In this document: positions 33,611 to 41,990 of the stretch, one piece after another
How positions within the stretch are numbered: the stretch's first letter is position 1
Layout: each line of letters opens with the position of its first letter
NCBI GenBank assembly: GCA_009841145.1
Contig: VXMJ01000095.1
Location: 60,460 to 103,671, forward strand
Direction of reading: 5' to 3'
Origin: Caldilineaceae bacterium SB0661_bin_34
GTDB lineage: Bacteria > Chloroflexota > Anaerolineae > Caldilineales > Caldilineaceae
Length of the DNA: 43,212 nucleotides
The notes under the pieces: generated by a model
The model's database searches: none
What the model was told of the DNA's origin: nothing
Seen by the model: only the letters and a program-made list of their open reading frames with translations
Position numbers and translations under genes: made by a program

Positions 33611-34591
33611 CTATTCCATCGGATAGCGCAGGCCAAGCTGGGCACGGATGGTGTCCAAGGTGGCCATGACACCCATGGTGTGGGACCAGGTCATGTCCGG
33701 ACTCTCCAGCAACCCGGCCTTGAGGCAACGGTTCACTTCCATGACTTCATGGGCAAATCCCTTGCCGATGAGGCCCGCCTCCACCCGGCGCCAGTCCTTG
33801 CCGTCCACCTTGAGGTGGAAATGGTCGGTCAGCCACCATGGGATCGGCACCCGGATCTCGCCGCCCGACCCGAACAACAGGCACTCCTGCGGGGTATTGT
33901 CGCGGATCGACGAATAGCCAATCGCCAGGCCACCGCCCGGATAGCCCAGCAGGACCCCGCTGCGTTGGTCGATCCCGTCCGCCAAGTGGCCCAGGGATTC
34001 AATCCTGACGGGCGATCCGCCGAACAGGTAGGCCGCGAACGACACCGGGTAGACGCCGATCTCAATGAGGGCACCACCGCCCAGGGCCGGATCGGTCATG
34101 CGCGATGGGGTGCTGTGGGAAGCCCTGAACCCGAAGTCCCCCACCATCATCGTCAGTTGACCGATCATGCCGTCGTCGACCATGCGCTTAATCTCGCGCG
34201 GCGCCGGCAGGTACCGGGTCCACATGGCCTCCATCAGGAACAGGTTGCGTCGCCGGGCCACGGCGATGACTTCGGCGGCCTCCGCAACATTGATGGTGAA
34301 TGGTTTCTCGCACAGGACCGGCTTGCCGGCCTCCAGGGCCAGGATGCTGTGTTCCTTGTGCAGGCTATGCGGCGTCGTAACGTAGACGATGTCGATGTCC
34401 GGGTTCTGCACCAACTCCTCGTAGGTCGCGTACTGGCGCGGGACTCCGAACCGCTCTGCCAGGGCCTGCCTCCGGTCGTCGGTGAGCGAACCCACCGCCA
34501 GCAGTTCCGCATCGTCCACCTGCATCAGCCCCTCGGCCAAGCGATTGGCGATGCTACCCGCGCCCAGGAACCCCCACCGTACCTTGTCCAT
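33611..34591 (-). CDS. Gfo/Idh/MocA-family oxidoreductase, tandem copy 2
   Basis: 326 aa. Same architecture as copy 1: WGFLGAGSIANRL, EKP at 95-97. A notable change is GGGALIEIGVYP, where the conserved substrate-site Asp177 of copy 1 is Glu. Other differences cluster around 156-180, the region lining the substrate pocket in the family. It lies 19 nt downstream of thuA, which is the likely original arrangement. In rhizobial trehalose utilisation a ThuA/ThuB pair (ThuB is a Gfo/Idh/MocA dehydrogenase) acts on 3-keto-disaccharides, so a similar role for this pair is a reasonable guess. Confidence 0.92.
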   Translation of the reverse strand: MDKVRWGFLGAGSIANRLAEGLMQVDDAELLAVGSLTDDRRQALAERFGVPRQYATYEELVQNPDIDIVYVTTPHSLHKEHSILALEAGKPVLCEKPFTINVAEAAEVIAVARRRNLFLMEAMWTRYLPAPREIKRMVDDGMIGQLTMMVGDFGFRASHSTPSRMTDPALGGGALIEIGVYPVSFAAYLFGGSPVRIESLGHLADGIDQRSGVLLGYPGGGLAIGYSSIRDNTPQECLLFGSGGEIRVPIPWWLTDHFHLKVDGKDWRRVEAGLIGKGFAHEVMEVNRCLKAGLLESPDMTWSHTMGVMATLDTIRAQLGLRYPME

Positions 34592-34610
34592 CGTCCGGTT
34601 TTCCCTGGTG

Positions 34611-35270
<660 letters not shown>

Positions 35271-35321
35271 AATTACCCTCCTGTTGGGTCAAATTGAAAT
35301 CTGCATTGGAACGTTGTCCGC

Positions 35322-36281
35322 TCAGCGCTGAAGGGTGCCTCCGCCGGATGACACCAGTTGCTCGACCTCGGCCCGGTGGGTGACCAGCATGTCGCCGTGC
35401 TGGGTCAGGGTCATGGCAGCCATGACCGAACCAAAGCGCAAGCCCATTTCCACATCCTGGTTCAACAGGCCATGCAGTACGCCGGCAGCCAGGGCATCGC
35501 CCGCGCCCAGCCGATCCACCACCTGCACGGGCACCACCTCCTGCCTGAACACGACGTCGGCATGCCGAACGTAGGTGGCCTCCGTGCCGCAGGACATGAC
35601 GACCGTATTCCCGGCCACCAGGTCCGCCAGTGCTTCCAGTTGCGTTTCCGGCGCGCCTTGAAGCCCCAGTACCGTCTCGGCATCCGCCTGTCCGCAGAAA
35701 AGGATGTCCGCCATGCTCAGCATAGGCTGGAGCGTGGCGCGGGCCTCGGCCGCGGTCCACAGCTTGGATCGGAAGTTGAGGTCGAAACTAACCATCACTC
35801 CCCGGGCGCGGGCCTCCGCCAGTGCCGTCCGGGTCACGTCGAGGCAACTCGGGGACACGGCCGGGGTGATGCCGCTGATATGGAAAATCGATGTATCCAT
35901 CAGCCGATCCCAGTCCACCTGGTCCGGCCGCAGACGGCTCGCGCACGAATCGGCCCGGTCGTAAATCACATCCACGTTGCGCGGCGGCTCGGCATTTTCC
36001 AGGAAATAGAGCCCGGTCCGCCCTTCGTCGCTCCACACCACGCACGAAAGATCAACGCCTGCTTGCCGCAGGTGATTGGCCACCAGGCGACCGGTGGCTC
36101 CGACCGGCAGGCCGCTGCACCAGGCTGTACGGTACCCAATCCGGGCCAGCGCCACCAGGGTATTGGCCTCCGCGCCTCCGGGATGCACATCAAGCTGCCG
36201 CGCGGTTTCCAAGTGGCTGCCGGCAGGTACACTGAGACGCAGCATTACTTCGCCCAGTCCGGTTACGTCATACAGAGACAT
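35322..36281 (-). CDS. PfkB-family sugar kinase, 2-keto-3-deoxygluconate kinase-like
   Basis: 319 aa ribokinase-fold kinase. The substrate motif GGAEANTLVALARIG is at 35-49, the KDG-kinase-like VSFDLNFRSKLW at 164-175, and the ATP/catalytic motif GAGDALAAG has the catalytic Asp at 262. KDG kinases phosphorylate 2-keto-3-deoxygluconate, feeding a KDPG aldolase. Start ATG 36281 is predicted from the family N-terminus; no clear ribosome site precedes it. It is the first gene of a minus-strand operon of sugar-acting dehydrogenases and a ThuA protein, divergent from pgeF. Substrate is inferred from the FDLN motif and could be a related keto-deoxy sugar. Confidence 0.88.
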   Translation of the reverse strand: MSLYDVTGLGEVMLRLSVPAGSHLETARQLDVHPGGAEANTLVALARIGYRTAWCSGLPVGATGRLVANHLRQAGVDLSCVVWSDEGRTGLYFLENAEPPRNVDVIYDRADSCASRLRPDQVDWDRLMDTSIFHISGITPAVSPSCLDVTRTALAEARARGVMVSFDLNFRSKLWTAAEARATLQPMLSMADILFCGQADAETVLGLQGAPETQLEALADLVAGNTVVMSCGTEATYVRHADVVFRQEVVPVQVVDRLGAGDALAAGVLHGLLNQDVEMGLRFGSVMAAMTLTQHGDMLVTHRAEVEQLVSSGGGTLQR

Positions 36282-36494
36282 GTATTTGCCAACTTGGAAA
36301 TCCGAGACAGTGGCCTGGCAGTACCGGGTCCGGACACGGGCCGCGCCCTTCCCGCCGAAACCCGGTCCTCGCCGTGATCGGGCCTATATCTTGGCATACC
36401 GGGCGGCCGCATTCCACAGTGGCGGATGCACCGGCCCGACTCCCGTCCCACCGTCGGCCAATGCGACCCGAATGACACCCCATCGGTACTCCAC

Positions 36495-37307
36495 ATGCAG
36501 TTGACCAAGTTGCACAACGGCCTGCCGGCCTATCAATTCGATCTGCTGGCGGACTGGCCCGTGGAGGCATGCGTCAGCACGCGCACAGGCGGCGTCAGCG
36601 AACCCCCTTTCGACTCGCTGAACTTCAGCACGCGCCGGGGTGATTCCAAGGCTGCGGTCGGCACCAACATTGAACGATTCAGCCGGGCATGCGGATTCCG
36701 CCGGGAAGACCTGGTGTGGGCCGGGCAAATCCGATCCGATGCCGTCTGCGAGGCCACGGATGTCCACCGCGGCACGCGCCTCGCGGGGACGGACGGATTG
36801 GTGACCTCCGAAGTTCGCCTGCCCTTGATGACCCTGTATGCGGACTGTGTACCCATCGTGATCTACGACACCGTGCACCACCGACTCGGTGTGGCCCATG
36901 CCGGCTGGCAGGGCACGGTCAAGCGCATTGCCGAACAGTTGCTCCAACAGCTCGGCCGTCGGTACGGAACCATCCCGGCCGACTGCGTGGCTGGCCTGGG
37001 CCCCAGCATCGGCCCGGACAGCTACGAAATTGGCGACGACGTAATCCAGCTGGTTCGAGCCACCCAGGAGGATGCCGACTCCCTGCTCAGACCCTCCGTG
37101 CGCGAGGGCAAGGCATACTTCGACTTATGGGAGGCCAACCGTCGGCAGCTGGCGACAGGAGGGGTGCCCGGCGACCGCATTGAAATCGGCGGCTTGGACA
37201 CGGCCGCCCTGCCGGACACTTTCTTTTCCCACCGGGCTGCCCGCGGCCGTTGCGGATTGTTCGGCATGCTTTGCTGGCTTGAACCTCGATTCCCGTCGGT
37301 TCCATAG
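36495..37307 (+). CDS. pgeF: PgeF/YfiH-family (laccase-domain) polyphenol oxidase / peptidoglycan editing factor
   Basis: 270 aa. Family motifs include STRTGGVS at 29-36, YADCVPIVIYD with C118 and GVAHAGWQGTVKRI with H135. The third conserved ligand, normally His in Q-x-H-G, is Arg here (WAGQIRSDAV, R80), so the usual Zn-binding Cys-His-His triad is incomplete. Family members act as purine nucleoside phosphorylase or adenosine deaminase, or edit peptidoglycan precursors. The start at 36495 fits the family N-terminus although no strong ribosome site is seen; an upstream in-frame ATG at 36426 is possible. It leads the conserved cluster pgeF-yggS-proC-yggT, with yggS 21 nt downstream. Confidence 0.88.
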   Translation: MQLTKLHNGLPAYQFDLLADWPVEACVSTRTGGVSEPPFDSLNFSTRRGDSKAAVGTNIERFSRACGFRREDLVWAGQIRSDAVCEATDVHRGTRLAGTDGLVTSEVRLPLMTLYADCVPIVIYDTVHHRLGVAHAGWQGTVKRIAEQLLQQLGRRYGTIPADCVAGLGPSIGPDSYEIGDDVIQLVRATQEDADSLLRPSVREGKAYFDLWEANRRQLATGGVPGDRIEIGGLDTAALPDTFFSHRAARGRCGLFGMLCWLEPRFPSVP

Positions 37308-37328
37308 AAACCGCGGGATTTGCTTGTG

Positions 37329-38045
37329 ATGAACAGCGGCCAACTCCGGGGCCACCTCCAATCCAGAGTCGATGCAGTCCGGGAGCGGCTGGCCCGCGCG
37401 GCCGAGGCTTCCGGCAGACACGCCGAGGACGTGACACTGGTGGCGGCAAGCAAAACCCAGCCCGATGCCATGATCGCAGCCGCGTTCGACTGCGGCGTGC
37501 GCCACTTCGGCGAGAACCGCCCGGAGGAACTGGCCCGTCGGCACCGAGTTCCGGAGCTGGCCGAGCGTCCAATCCACTGGCACCTGATTGGCCCACTACA
37601 AAGCCGGAAGCTCAAACTGCTGCCACCGAATCTAACCCTGATTCAAAGTGTGGACCGTCTCAAGACGGCGCGCCTGTTGGCCAACACAGGCCTGCGCACC
37701 GAGACGCCTGTACCGATACTGCTTCAAGTCAATCCAGCCGGTGAAGCGTCCAAACAAGGAGTCAAGCTCGACGCGGCGCTACCCATGGCCGAAACCATCT
37801 CGCAGATGGAAGGCCTGACCCCGCGCGGCCTGATGGCCATGACCCCCCTGGATGCCAACGAGACGGAACTGCGAGCACTGTTTGCCGCGGTCCGTGCAGA
37901 ACTCCGGCGGATCCAAACCAGCCTTGCCGTTCCGGGATGGACCGAACTCTCCATGGGCATGAGTCAGGACTTCGAGCTGGCGGTACGCGAGGGTGCTACA
38001 ATCGTCCGCATTGGCACTTCCCTGTTCGGTCCCAGAACTGACTGA
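37329..38045 (+). CDS. yggS: YggS-family PLP homeostasis protein
   Basis: 238 aa from the ATG at 37329 (GTG 37326 and TTG 37320 lie just before, in frame). It is a single-domain alanine-racemase-like TIM barrel that binds pyridoxal phosphate and maintains B6 and amino-acid pools. The PLP-binding Lys is K42 in TLVAASKTQP; FGENRPEEL, HWHLIGPLQSRK, ELSMGMSQDFELAV and VRIGTSLFGPR follow in the expected order. It lies 21 nt after pgeF and 24 nt before proC, and shows the usual gene order for this family. Confidence 0.95.
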   Translation: MNSGQLRGHLQSRVDAVRERLARAAEASGRHAEDVTLVAASKTQPDAMIAAAFDCGVRHFGENRPEELARRHRVPELAERPIHWHLIGPLQSRKLKLLPPNLTLIQSVDRLKTARLLANTGLRTETPVPILLQVNPAGEASKQGVKLDAALPMAETISQMEGLTPRGLMAMTPLDANETELRALFAAVRAELRRIQTSLAVPGWTELSMGMSQDFELAVREGATIVRIGTSLFGPRTD

Positions 38046-38069
38046 ACAGTTCCTGCGGACTGCTCCCCG

Positions 38070-38888
38070 ATGGCACCAGAACGGCGAATCCTCATCATTG
38101 GAGGAGGGGCAATGGGCGGCGCCCTGCTGCGCGGCGTGCTGCAGAAGGGACTGTACCAGCCCGACGAAATCGAAGTGGCCGAACCGGTGCCGGCCTTGCA
38201 GGCTGCGCTGGCGTCGGAGTTCGGCGTAGCCGTCAATGCCCTGGAACGCACCGATGCCTGGTCTCACGAACTGGCTCTTGTGTGCCTGAAGCCTCAGGTG
38301 TTCGGGTCCGCGATGCAAAGGTTTCGCGAGGACCGATCCCTGGACATTGGCCTGTACGTGTCCATCATGGCCGGAGTTTCACTGCATTCCCTGCAACTCG
38401 CTGCGGGGACCGGCAGCGTGATTAGGGCCATGCCCAATACACCGGCCCAGGTTCTGACAGGCATGACGATGTGGACGGCCACAAGCGGGGTTTCGCAAGC
38501 CCAGCGCGAGTCTGCCCGGGCCATATTTGCGGCGGTAGGGGAGGAGCTATACACCGACCATGAAGCAGACTTGGATCGGGCGACGGCCATCAATGGTTCG
38601 GGTCCGGGCTACCTGTTTCTGGTGCTGGAAGCAATGATTGACGCCGGCGTCCACATTGGCCTGAGTCGGGATGCAGCCACCAAGCTGGCTACACAGACGT
38701 TTCTGGGCTCGGGCGAACTGGCCAAGCAGATGGTCGACATTCATCCTGCGGAACTGCGCAACCGCGTAACCTCCCCGGGCGGCACCACCGCCGCAGGGGT
38801 CCAGGAGCTTGAACTTGCAGGCTTGCGAGGGGTGTTTACGTCCGCGATCGAGTCGGCTTGGAAGCGGAGTAGGGAACTGGGCGGTTAA
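38070..38888 (+). CDS. proC: Pyrroline-5-carboxylate reductase
   Basis: 272 aa. It reduces 1-pyrroline-5-carboxylate to proline with NAD(P)H. The nucleotide-binding IIGGGAMGGALLRG is at the N-terminus; VIRAMPNTPAQV, INGSGPGYLFLVLEAM (substrate/dimer domain) and VTSPGGTTAAGV complete the family pattern. The ATG at 38070 gives the normal N-terminus. It follows yggS by 24 nt in the conserved cluster. Confidence 0.96.
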   Translation: MAPERRILIIGGGAMGGALLRGVLQKGLYQPDEIEVAEPVPALQAALASEFGVAVNALERTDAWSHELALVCLKPQVFGSAMQRFREDRSLDIGLYVSIMAGVSLHSLQLAAGTGSVIRAMPNTPAQVLTGMTMWTATSGVSQAQRESARAIFAAVGEELYTDHEADLDRATAINGSGPGYLFLVLEAMIDAGVHIGLSRDAATKLATQTFLGSGELAKQMVDIHPAELRNRVTSPGGTTAAGVQELELAGLRGVFTSAIESAWKRSRELGG

Positions 38889-38931
38889 CCGCTGCCGCCA
38901 CTCATCTTCGGCTAACCCGATACTACTGCGC

Positions 38932-39177
38932 ATGGCTCTCCTGATCACCGTCCTCCAAATCTATTCCTTCCTGATCTTCATCAGGATCATGCTGACCTGG
39001 ATTCCCAACCTGGACTACTCTCTGGCACCCGTCCAACTGCTGTGTCGGCTCACCGATCCGGTGCTCGACCTGGCGCGGCGGTACATCCCGCCTCTGGGCA
39101 TGATCGACGTTTCCTCGGCGGTGGTGCTGCTGGTCCTGCTGTTTGTGGTCCGGGCTTTGGCATCCCTACCCCTGTAG
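38932..39177 (+). CDS. yggT: YggT-family membrane protein
   Basis: 81 aa, about one YggT repeat. Two hydrophobic segments (about 2-20 and 59-80) flank RIMLTWIPNLDYSLAPVQLLCRLTDPVLDLARRYIPPLGMIDVS; the R-x-x-L-x-W-I-P and TDP-x-L-x-x-x-R-x-x-P-P patterns are diagnostic. YggT proteins are inner-membrane proteins linked to osmotic tolerance and, in some bacteria, to cell division. It follows proC by 43 nt. A DUF167 (YggU) gene often comes next but is not evident here. Confidence 0.9.
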   Translation: MALLITVLQIYSFLIFIRIMLTWIPNLDYSLAPVQLLCRLTDPVLDLARRYIPPLGMIDVSSAVVLLVLLFVVRALASLPL

Positions 39178-39733
39178 TGTCTCCAGCGAAACCGCCCGGC
39201 CCATTGCGCGCATCCAATCTCGGAACCACGCTCCGGGGTTGCCACAGAGGCAATGGCACGCGCAACCGGCCAAACAATGCCAAAACCGATAATTGCCAAG
39301 GCCGGCATCGCCGCCAAGCACAAGCAGGCCGGCTGGAACGACACTGTTCCTATTTCACCAACAGCCGGGGCTCCCTCCAGCCGATGACCACAGGGTAACA
39401 GGATCTATAGTTTCGCAATCTACGGCGGATTGAGCGCGCCCACGCACGACGACGCTGGACGGAATAGCCACCCTGACTTCTCGTTACAGTCACAGTTACC
39501 TACTCTCTCGTCAACCGGTGCAAATTGGGCACTGTTGCAATTAGCGTGGGTTGGGGGGCGCAGGCGCGCAATGGGGGGCCAAGCGATAGGATAGGTCGTA
39601 ATCCACGCATCCCACACCGGACCCCCGCATGACCTTGACAGCAACTGTGTTGCCAGTCAAGTCCCTGGCATAACCTGAGGAGGTAGTCGCCAAGGGGTCC
39701 GGTCTCTCATCACGGCGTTGAGGAAGGTCAACA
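39178..39733 (+). other. Intergenic region after yggT with no supported gene
   Basis: About 550 bp with no frame that looks coding. A DUF167 (YggU) gene would be expected here, but I find no intact copy. Before the repeat there is a GAGGAGG ribosome-site-like sequence (39677-39683) with no ATG after it, as if the front of the gene now represented by the fragment at 39734 had been lost. Confidence 0.6.
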
Positions 39734-40356
39734 ACGCGCGGGACGATGCGGGCTTCGACGCCTACCGCATCCGCATCACCGACGGCGATGGCGACACGGT
39801 GCCCGAAGGCGACGACGTGGCCACCGTCGCGGCCGCCGACGTCGACCGGACGCGCGGGAGCAGCACCTTCAAGTACAACCTGACGCAGATAATCGTGGGG
39901 CGGATCGTCGCCACGGAGGTCGACCAGACGCCGTTCAGCAACGTCCGGATCAACGACAACGGCCGGATCCAGGCCGCCATCCACTCCGGCGGCCCGCGCC
40001 CGAGCGGCTTGTTTGCGCGGCCCGTGGGCGTGCCGCCGACCATCCTGGCCGCCAATCCCGTGAACTTCATCGAGACGGGCTTCTACTTCACCAACGACAT
40101 CTACGTGGACTATCCGGACGAGTTCCGGGACTTCCCGACCGACGTGCTCGCCAGCGACGAGACCTACACCCTCGAGGCTTGGGCCGTCAACGAGGAGGGC
40201 GAGGTCATCAGCCCCGTGCAGTCGCTGCGGGTGCATCCGGTCGACACCGTGCTGCGGAACATCATCCCGGCCGGCCAGAACTTCCTCAACTACCTGGATG
40301 CCGTCAACGCCGGCGTGACCTCCTTCCACACCACCGAGTTCACCGTCCTGGAGTAG
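39734..40356 (+). pseudogene. 5'-truncated duplicate of the secreted protein gene at 40661
   Basis: This frame encodes the same 207 C-terminal residues as residues 216-422 of the 40661-41929 protein, with no amino-acid difference seen. It has no ATG; the frame begins only at a TTG (39718) or a TGA-bounded stretch, and the signal peptide and N-terminal half are missing. It is the coding part of the upstream copy of a 666-bp direct repeat. Most likely it is a non-functional fragment, or a silent cassette that could recombine with the intact gene. Confidence 0.8.
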
Positions 40357-40399
40357 GGCCACAGCGCCCTGCCCGCAGCGCAGGCGAGCCGGGAGAAGA
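39734..40399 (+). repeat. 666-bp direct repeat, copy 1 (of 39734-40399 and 41307-41972)
   Basis: Reading base by base, 39734-40399 equals 41307-41972 with a constant offset of 1573 and no mismatch found. It covers the 3' half of the secreted protein gene plus 43 nt after its stop. The sequences diverge at once on both sides. Copy 2 is in the intact gene. A perfect repeat of this size means recent duplication, ongoing gene conversion, or an assembly error. Confidence 0.92.
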
Positions 40400-40419
40400 C
40401 GCGTTTCCCGTCTCCCGGC
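40388..40419 (+). terminator. Hairpin after the truncated copy
   Basis: Stem GCCGGGAGA (40388-40396) with TCTCCCGGC (40411-40419) and a 14-nt loop, 32 nt after the stop of the truncated copy. There is no T-run, so termination would be weak or Rho-assisted. The 666-bp repeat ends inside its loop (40399); the second copy keeps only the left arm. Confidence 0.35.
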
Positions 40420-40598
40420 CCTGCGCCGCGGTATAGCCGATCTGCTCCGGCCGGGCCTGAAGCCCGCGGCCAATGGCAGCCATGAGATTGAAACAGTGCC
40501 GTGCCCTGCCGATCAATCCCGCAGCAGGCTGGGATCTGTTATCATTGGCTGCAGAACCTCTATCGTCGTCAGCCATCATTGCAGCCGGAGGTAACGCC

Positions 40599-40664
40599 AT
40601 GCACCGGAGTGGTCAGGTCGGGTTTGTAACGCGCCGCGGAATTTATGTTAGGGGGGGGCGATGA
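40599..40664 (+). CDS. Short upstream frame, 21 codons, overlapping the next gene
   Basis: ATG at 40599 with an excellent GGAGG about 7 nt upstream; 21 residues, strongly basic (five Arg), ending at TGA 40662-40664, which overlaps the ATG of the 40661 gene as ATGA. A run of eight G (40651-40658) lies just before the overlap. One extra G would fuse this frame to the 40661 gene in frame and give it a longer basic N-terminus before its hydrophobic signal. It may be a coupling leader, a phase-variable start, or the true start hidden by a homopolymer error. Confidence 0.45.
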   Translation: MHRSGQVGFVTRRGIYVRGGR

Positions 40665-41929
40665 GGCTCGCCCTCCAAGTGGTCCTGTGGGCCCTGCTGG
40701 CGCTGGCCCTGGCGGGCGGCGGCAGTCTGGCGGGCGGGGACCTGTTCGACGACGACTACCGGGACTGTCCCCACGGGACGCGCCTGCGGGACGGCCAGGT
40801 TTCGGGCCTGACCGTGGTCCGCGACGCGGAGGAGGCGGACGAGGTCGCGGTGTCGTGGGCGGGCACCAACCCGGCCACCTGGGGCCTGGGGCCCAACGCC
40901 TACGACGCGGCCCTCGTGCTGATCCTGGACGACGGGGGAGGGGACGATCCCCAGGTCCAAAGCCTGGCGCTGGCCAGCCGGAAGACCACCTTCGACGGGG
41001 TCCGGACCGGCGCCAAGGTGACGGTCCAGATGGCGATCGTGGTCGACACGGCGGAGGGCGACTACCTGATCAGCGACATCCTGGAGGCGGACATCCACCA
41101 GAGCCTGACCAAGCCGGAGTTCAAGGACGCCTTCCGGAGAAGGCTGGGCGCGGACAGCGAGCCTGAAATGACCGGCGGCATCTTCTACTTCGTGGGCTAC
41201 AACGAGAACTTCACGAACTACCGGGCGGTGGCCGGGGAATCATTCGCCACCATCCCGGCCACGGAGCGGTTGCGGATCGGTCTCGCGCACGGCGGCGAGG
41301 ACGACGACGCGCGGGACGATGCGGGCTTCGACGCCTACCGCATCCGCATCACCGACGGCGATGGCGACACGGTGCCCGAAGGCGACGACGTGGCCACCGT
41401 CGCGGCCGCCGACGTCGACCGGACGCGCGGGAGCAGCACCTTCAAGTACAACCTGACGCAGATAATCGTGGGGCGGATCGTCGCCACGGAGGTCGACCAG
41501 ACGCCGTTCAGCAACGTCCGGATCAACGACAACGGCCGGATCCAGGCCGCCATCCACTCCGGCGGCCCGCGCCCGAGCGGCTTGTTTGCGCGGCCCGTGG
41601 GCGTGCCGCCGACCATCCTGGCCGCCAATCCCGTGAACTTCATCGAGACGGGCTTCTACTTCACCAACGACATCTACGTGGACTATCCGGACGAGTTCCG
41701 GGACTTCCCGACCGACGTGCTCGCCAGCGACGAGACCTACACCCTCGAGGCTTGGGCCGTCAACGAGGAGGGCGAGGTCATCAGCCCCGTGCAGTCGCTG
41801 CGGGTGCATCCGGTCGACACCGTGCTGCGGAACATCATCCCGGCCGGCCAGAACTTCCTCAACTACCTGGATGCCGTCAACGCCGGCGTGACCTCCTTCC
41901 ACACCACCGAGTTCACCGTCCTGGAGTAG
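40661..41929 (+). CDS. Secreted protein of unknown function
   Basis: 422 aa. Residues 1-25 form a signal peptide (hydrophobic VVLWALLALALA, then small residues). I do not recognise the family. Residues ~45-150 resemble a beta-sandwich of fibronectin-III type (SGLTVVRD, VAVSWAG). The protein is rich in Asp/Glu with an acidic DGDGDTVPEGDD stretch (about 231-242) reminiscent of calcium-binding loops; that is only a resemblance. The local start has AGGGGGGGG directly before it. Residues 216-422 are duplicated in the fragment at 39734-40356. The next gene also encodes an exported fibronectin-III-like protein, so both may be surface proteins. Confidence 0.75.
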   Translation: MRLALQVVLWALLALALAGGGSLAGGDLFDDDYRDCPHGTRLRDGQVSGLTVVRDAEEADEVAVSWAGTNPATWGLGPNAYDAALVLILDDGGGDDPQVQSLALASRKTTFDGVRTGAKVTVQMAIVVDTAEGDYLISDILEADIHQSLTKPEFKDAFRRRLGADSEPEMTGGIFYFVGYNENFTNYRAVAGESFATIPATERLRIGLAHGGEDDDARDDAGFDAYRIRITDGDGDTVPEGDDVATVAAADVDRTRGSSTFKYNLTQIIVGRIVATEVDQTPFSNVRINDNGRIQAAIHSGGPRPSGLFARPVGVPPTILAANPVNFIETGFYFTNDIYVDYPDEFRDFPTDVLASDETYTLEAWAVNEEGEVISPVQSLRVHPVDTVLRNIIPAGQNFLNYLDAVNAGVTSFHTTEFTVLE

Positions 41930-41972
41930 GGCCACAGCGCCCTGCCCGCAGCGCAGGCGAGCCGGGAGAAGA
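41307..41972 (+). repeat. 666-bp direct repeat, copy 2
   Basis: Partner of 39734-40399, located inside the intact gene 40661-41929 and running 43 nt past its stop, ending 18 nt before the start codon of the next gene. In this copy the right end interrupts the hairpin that is complete after copy 1 (40388-40419). Confidence 0.92.
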
Positions 41973-41990
41973 ATTGAAGGAGAAGCCTCA

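Noticed and set aside
36282..36494. Possible promoters in the divergent pfkB-like / pgeF gap
   Set aside because: Only a short TATAT stretch near 36384 was seen, without a -35 partner on either strand.
37997..38002. TACAAT preceded by TGC, upstream of proC
   Set aside because: It matches an extended -10 box but lies inside the conserved yggS coding sequence for E-G-A-T-I-V-R, lacks a -35, and proC is probably co-transcribed.
39278..39388. Short + strand frame of 36 codons after yggT
   Set aside because: No ribosome site and no resemblance to DUF167 (YggU); composition is uninformative.
39541..40473. Open frame of 310 codons on the minus strand across the truncated repeat copy
   Set aside because: The same antisense frame recurs in the second repeat copy, and both simply mirror the coding strand; no start site or motif supports it.
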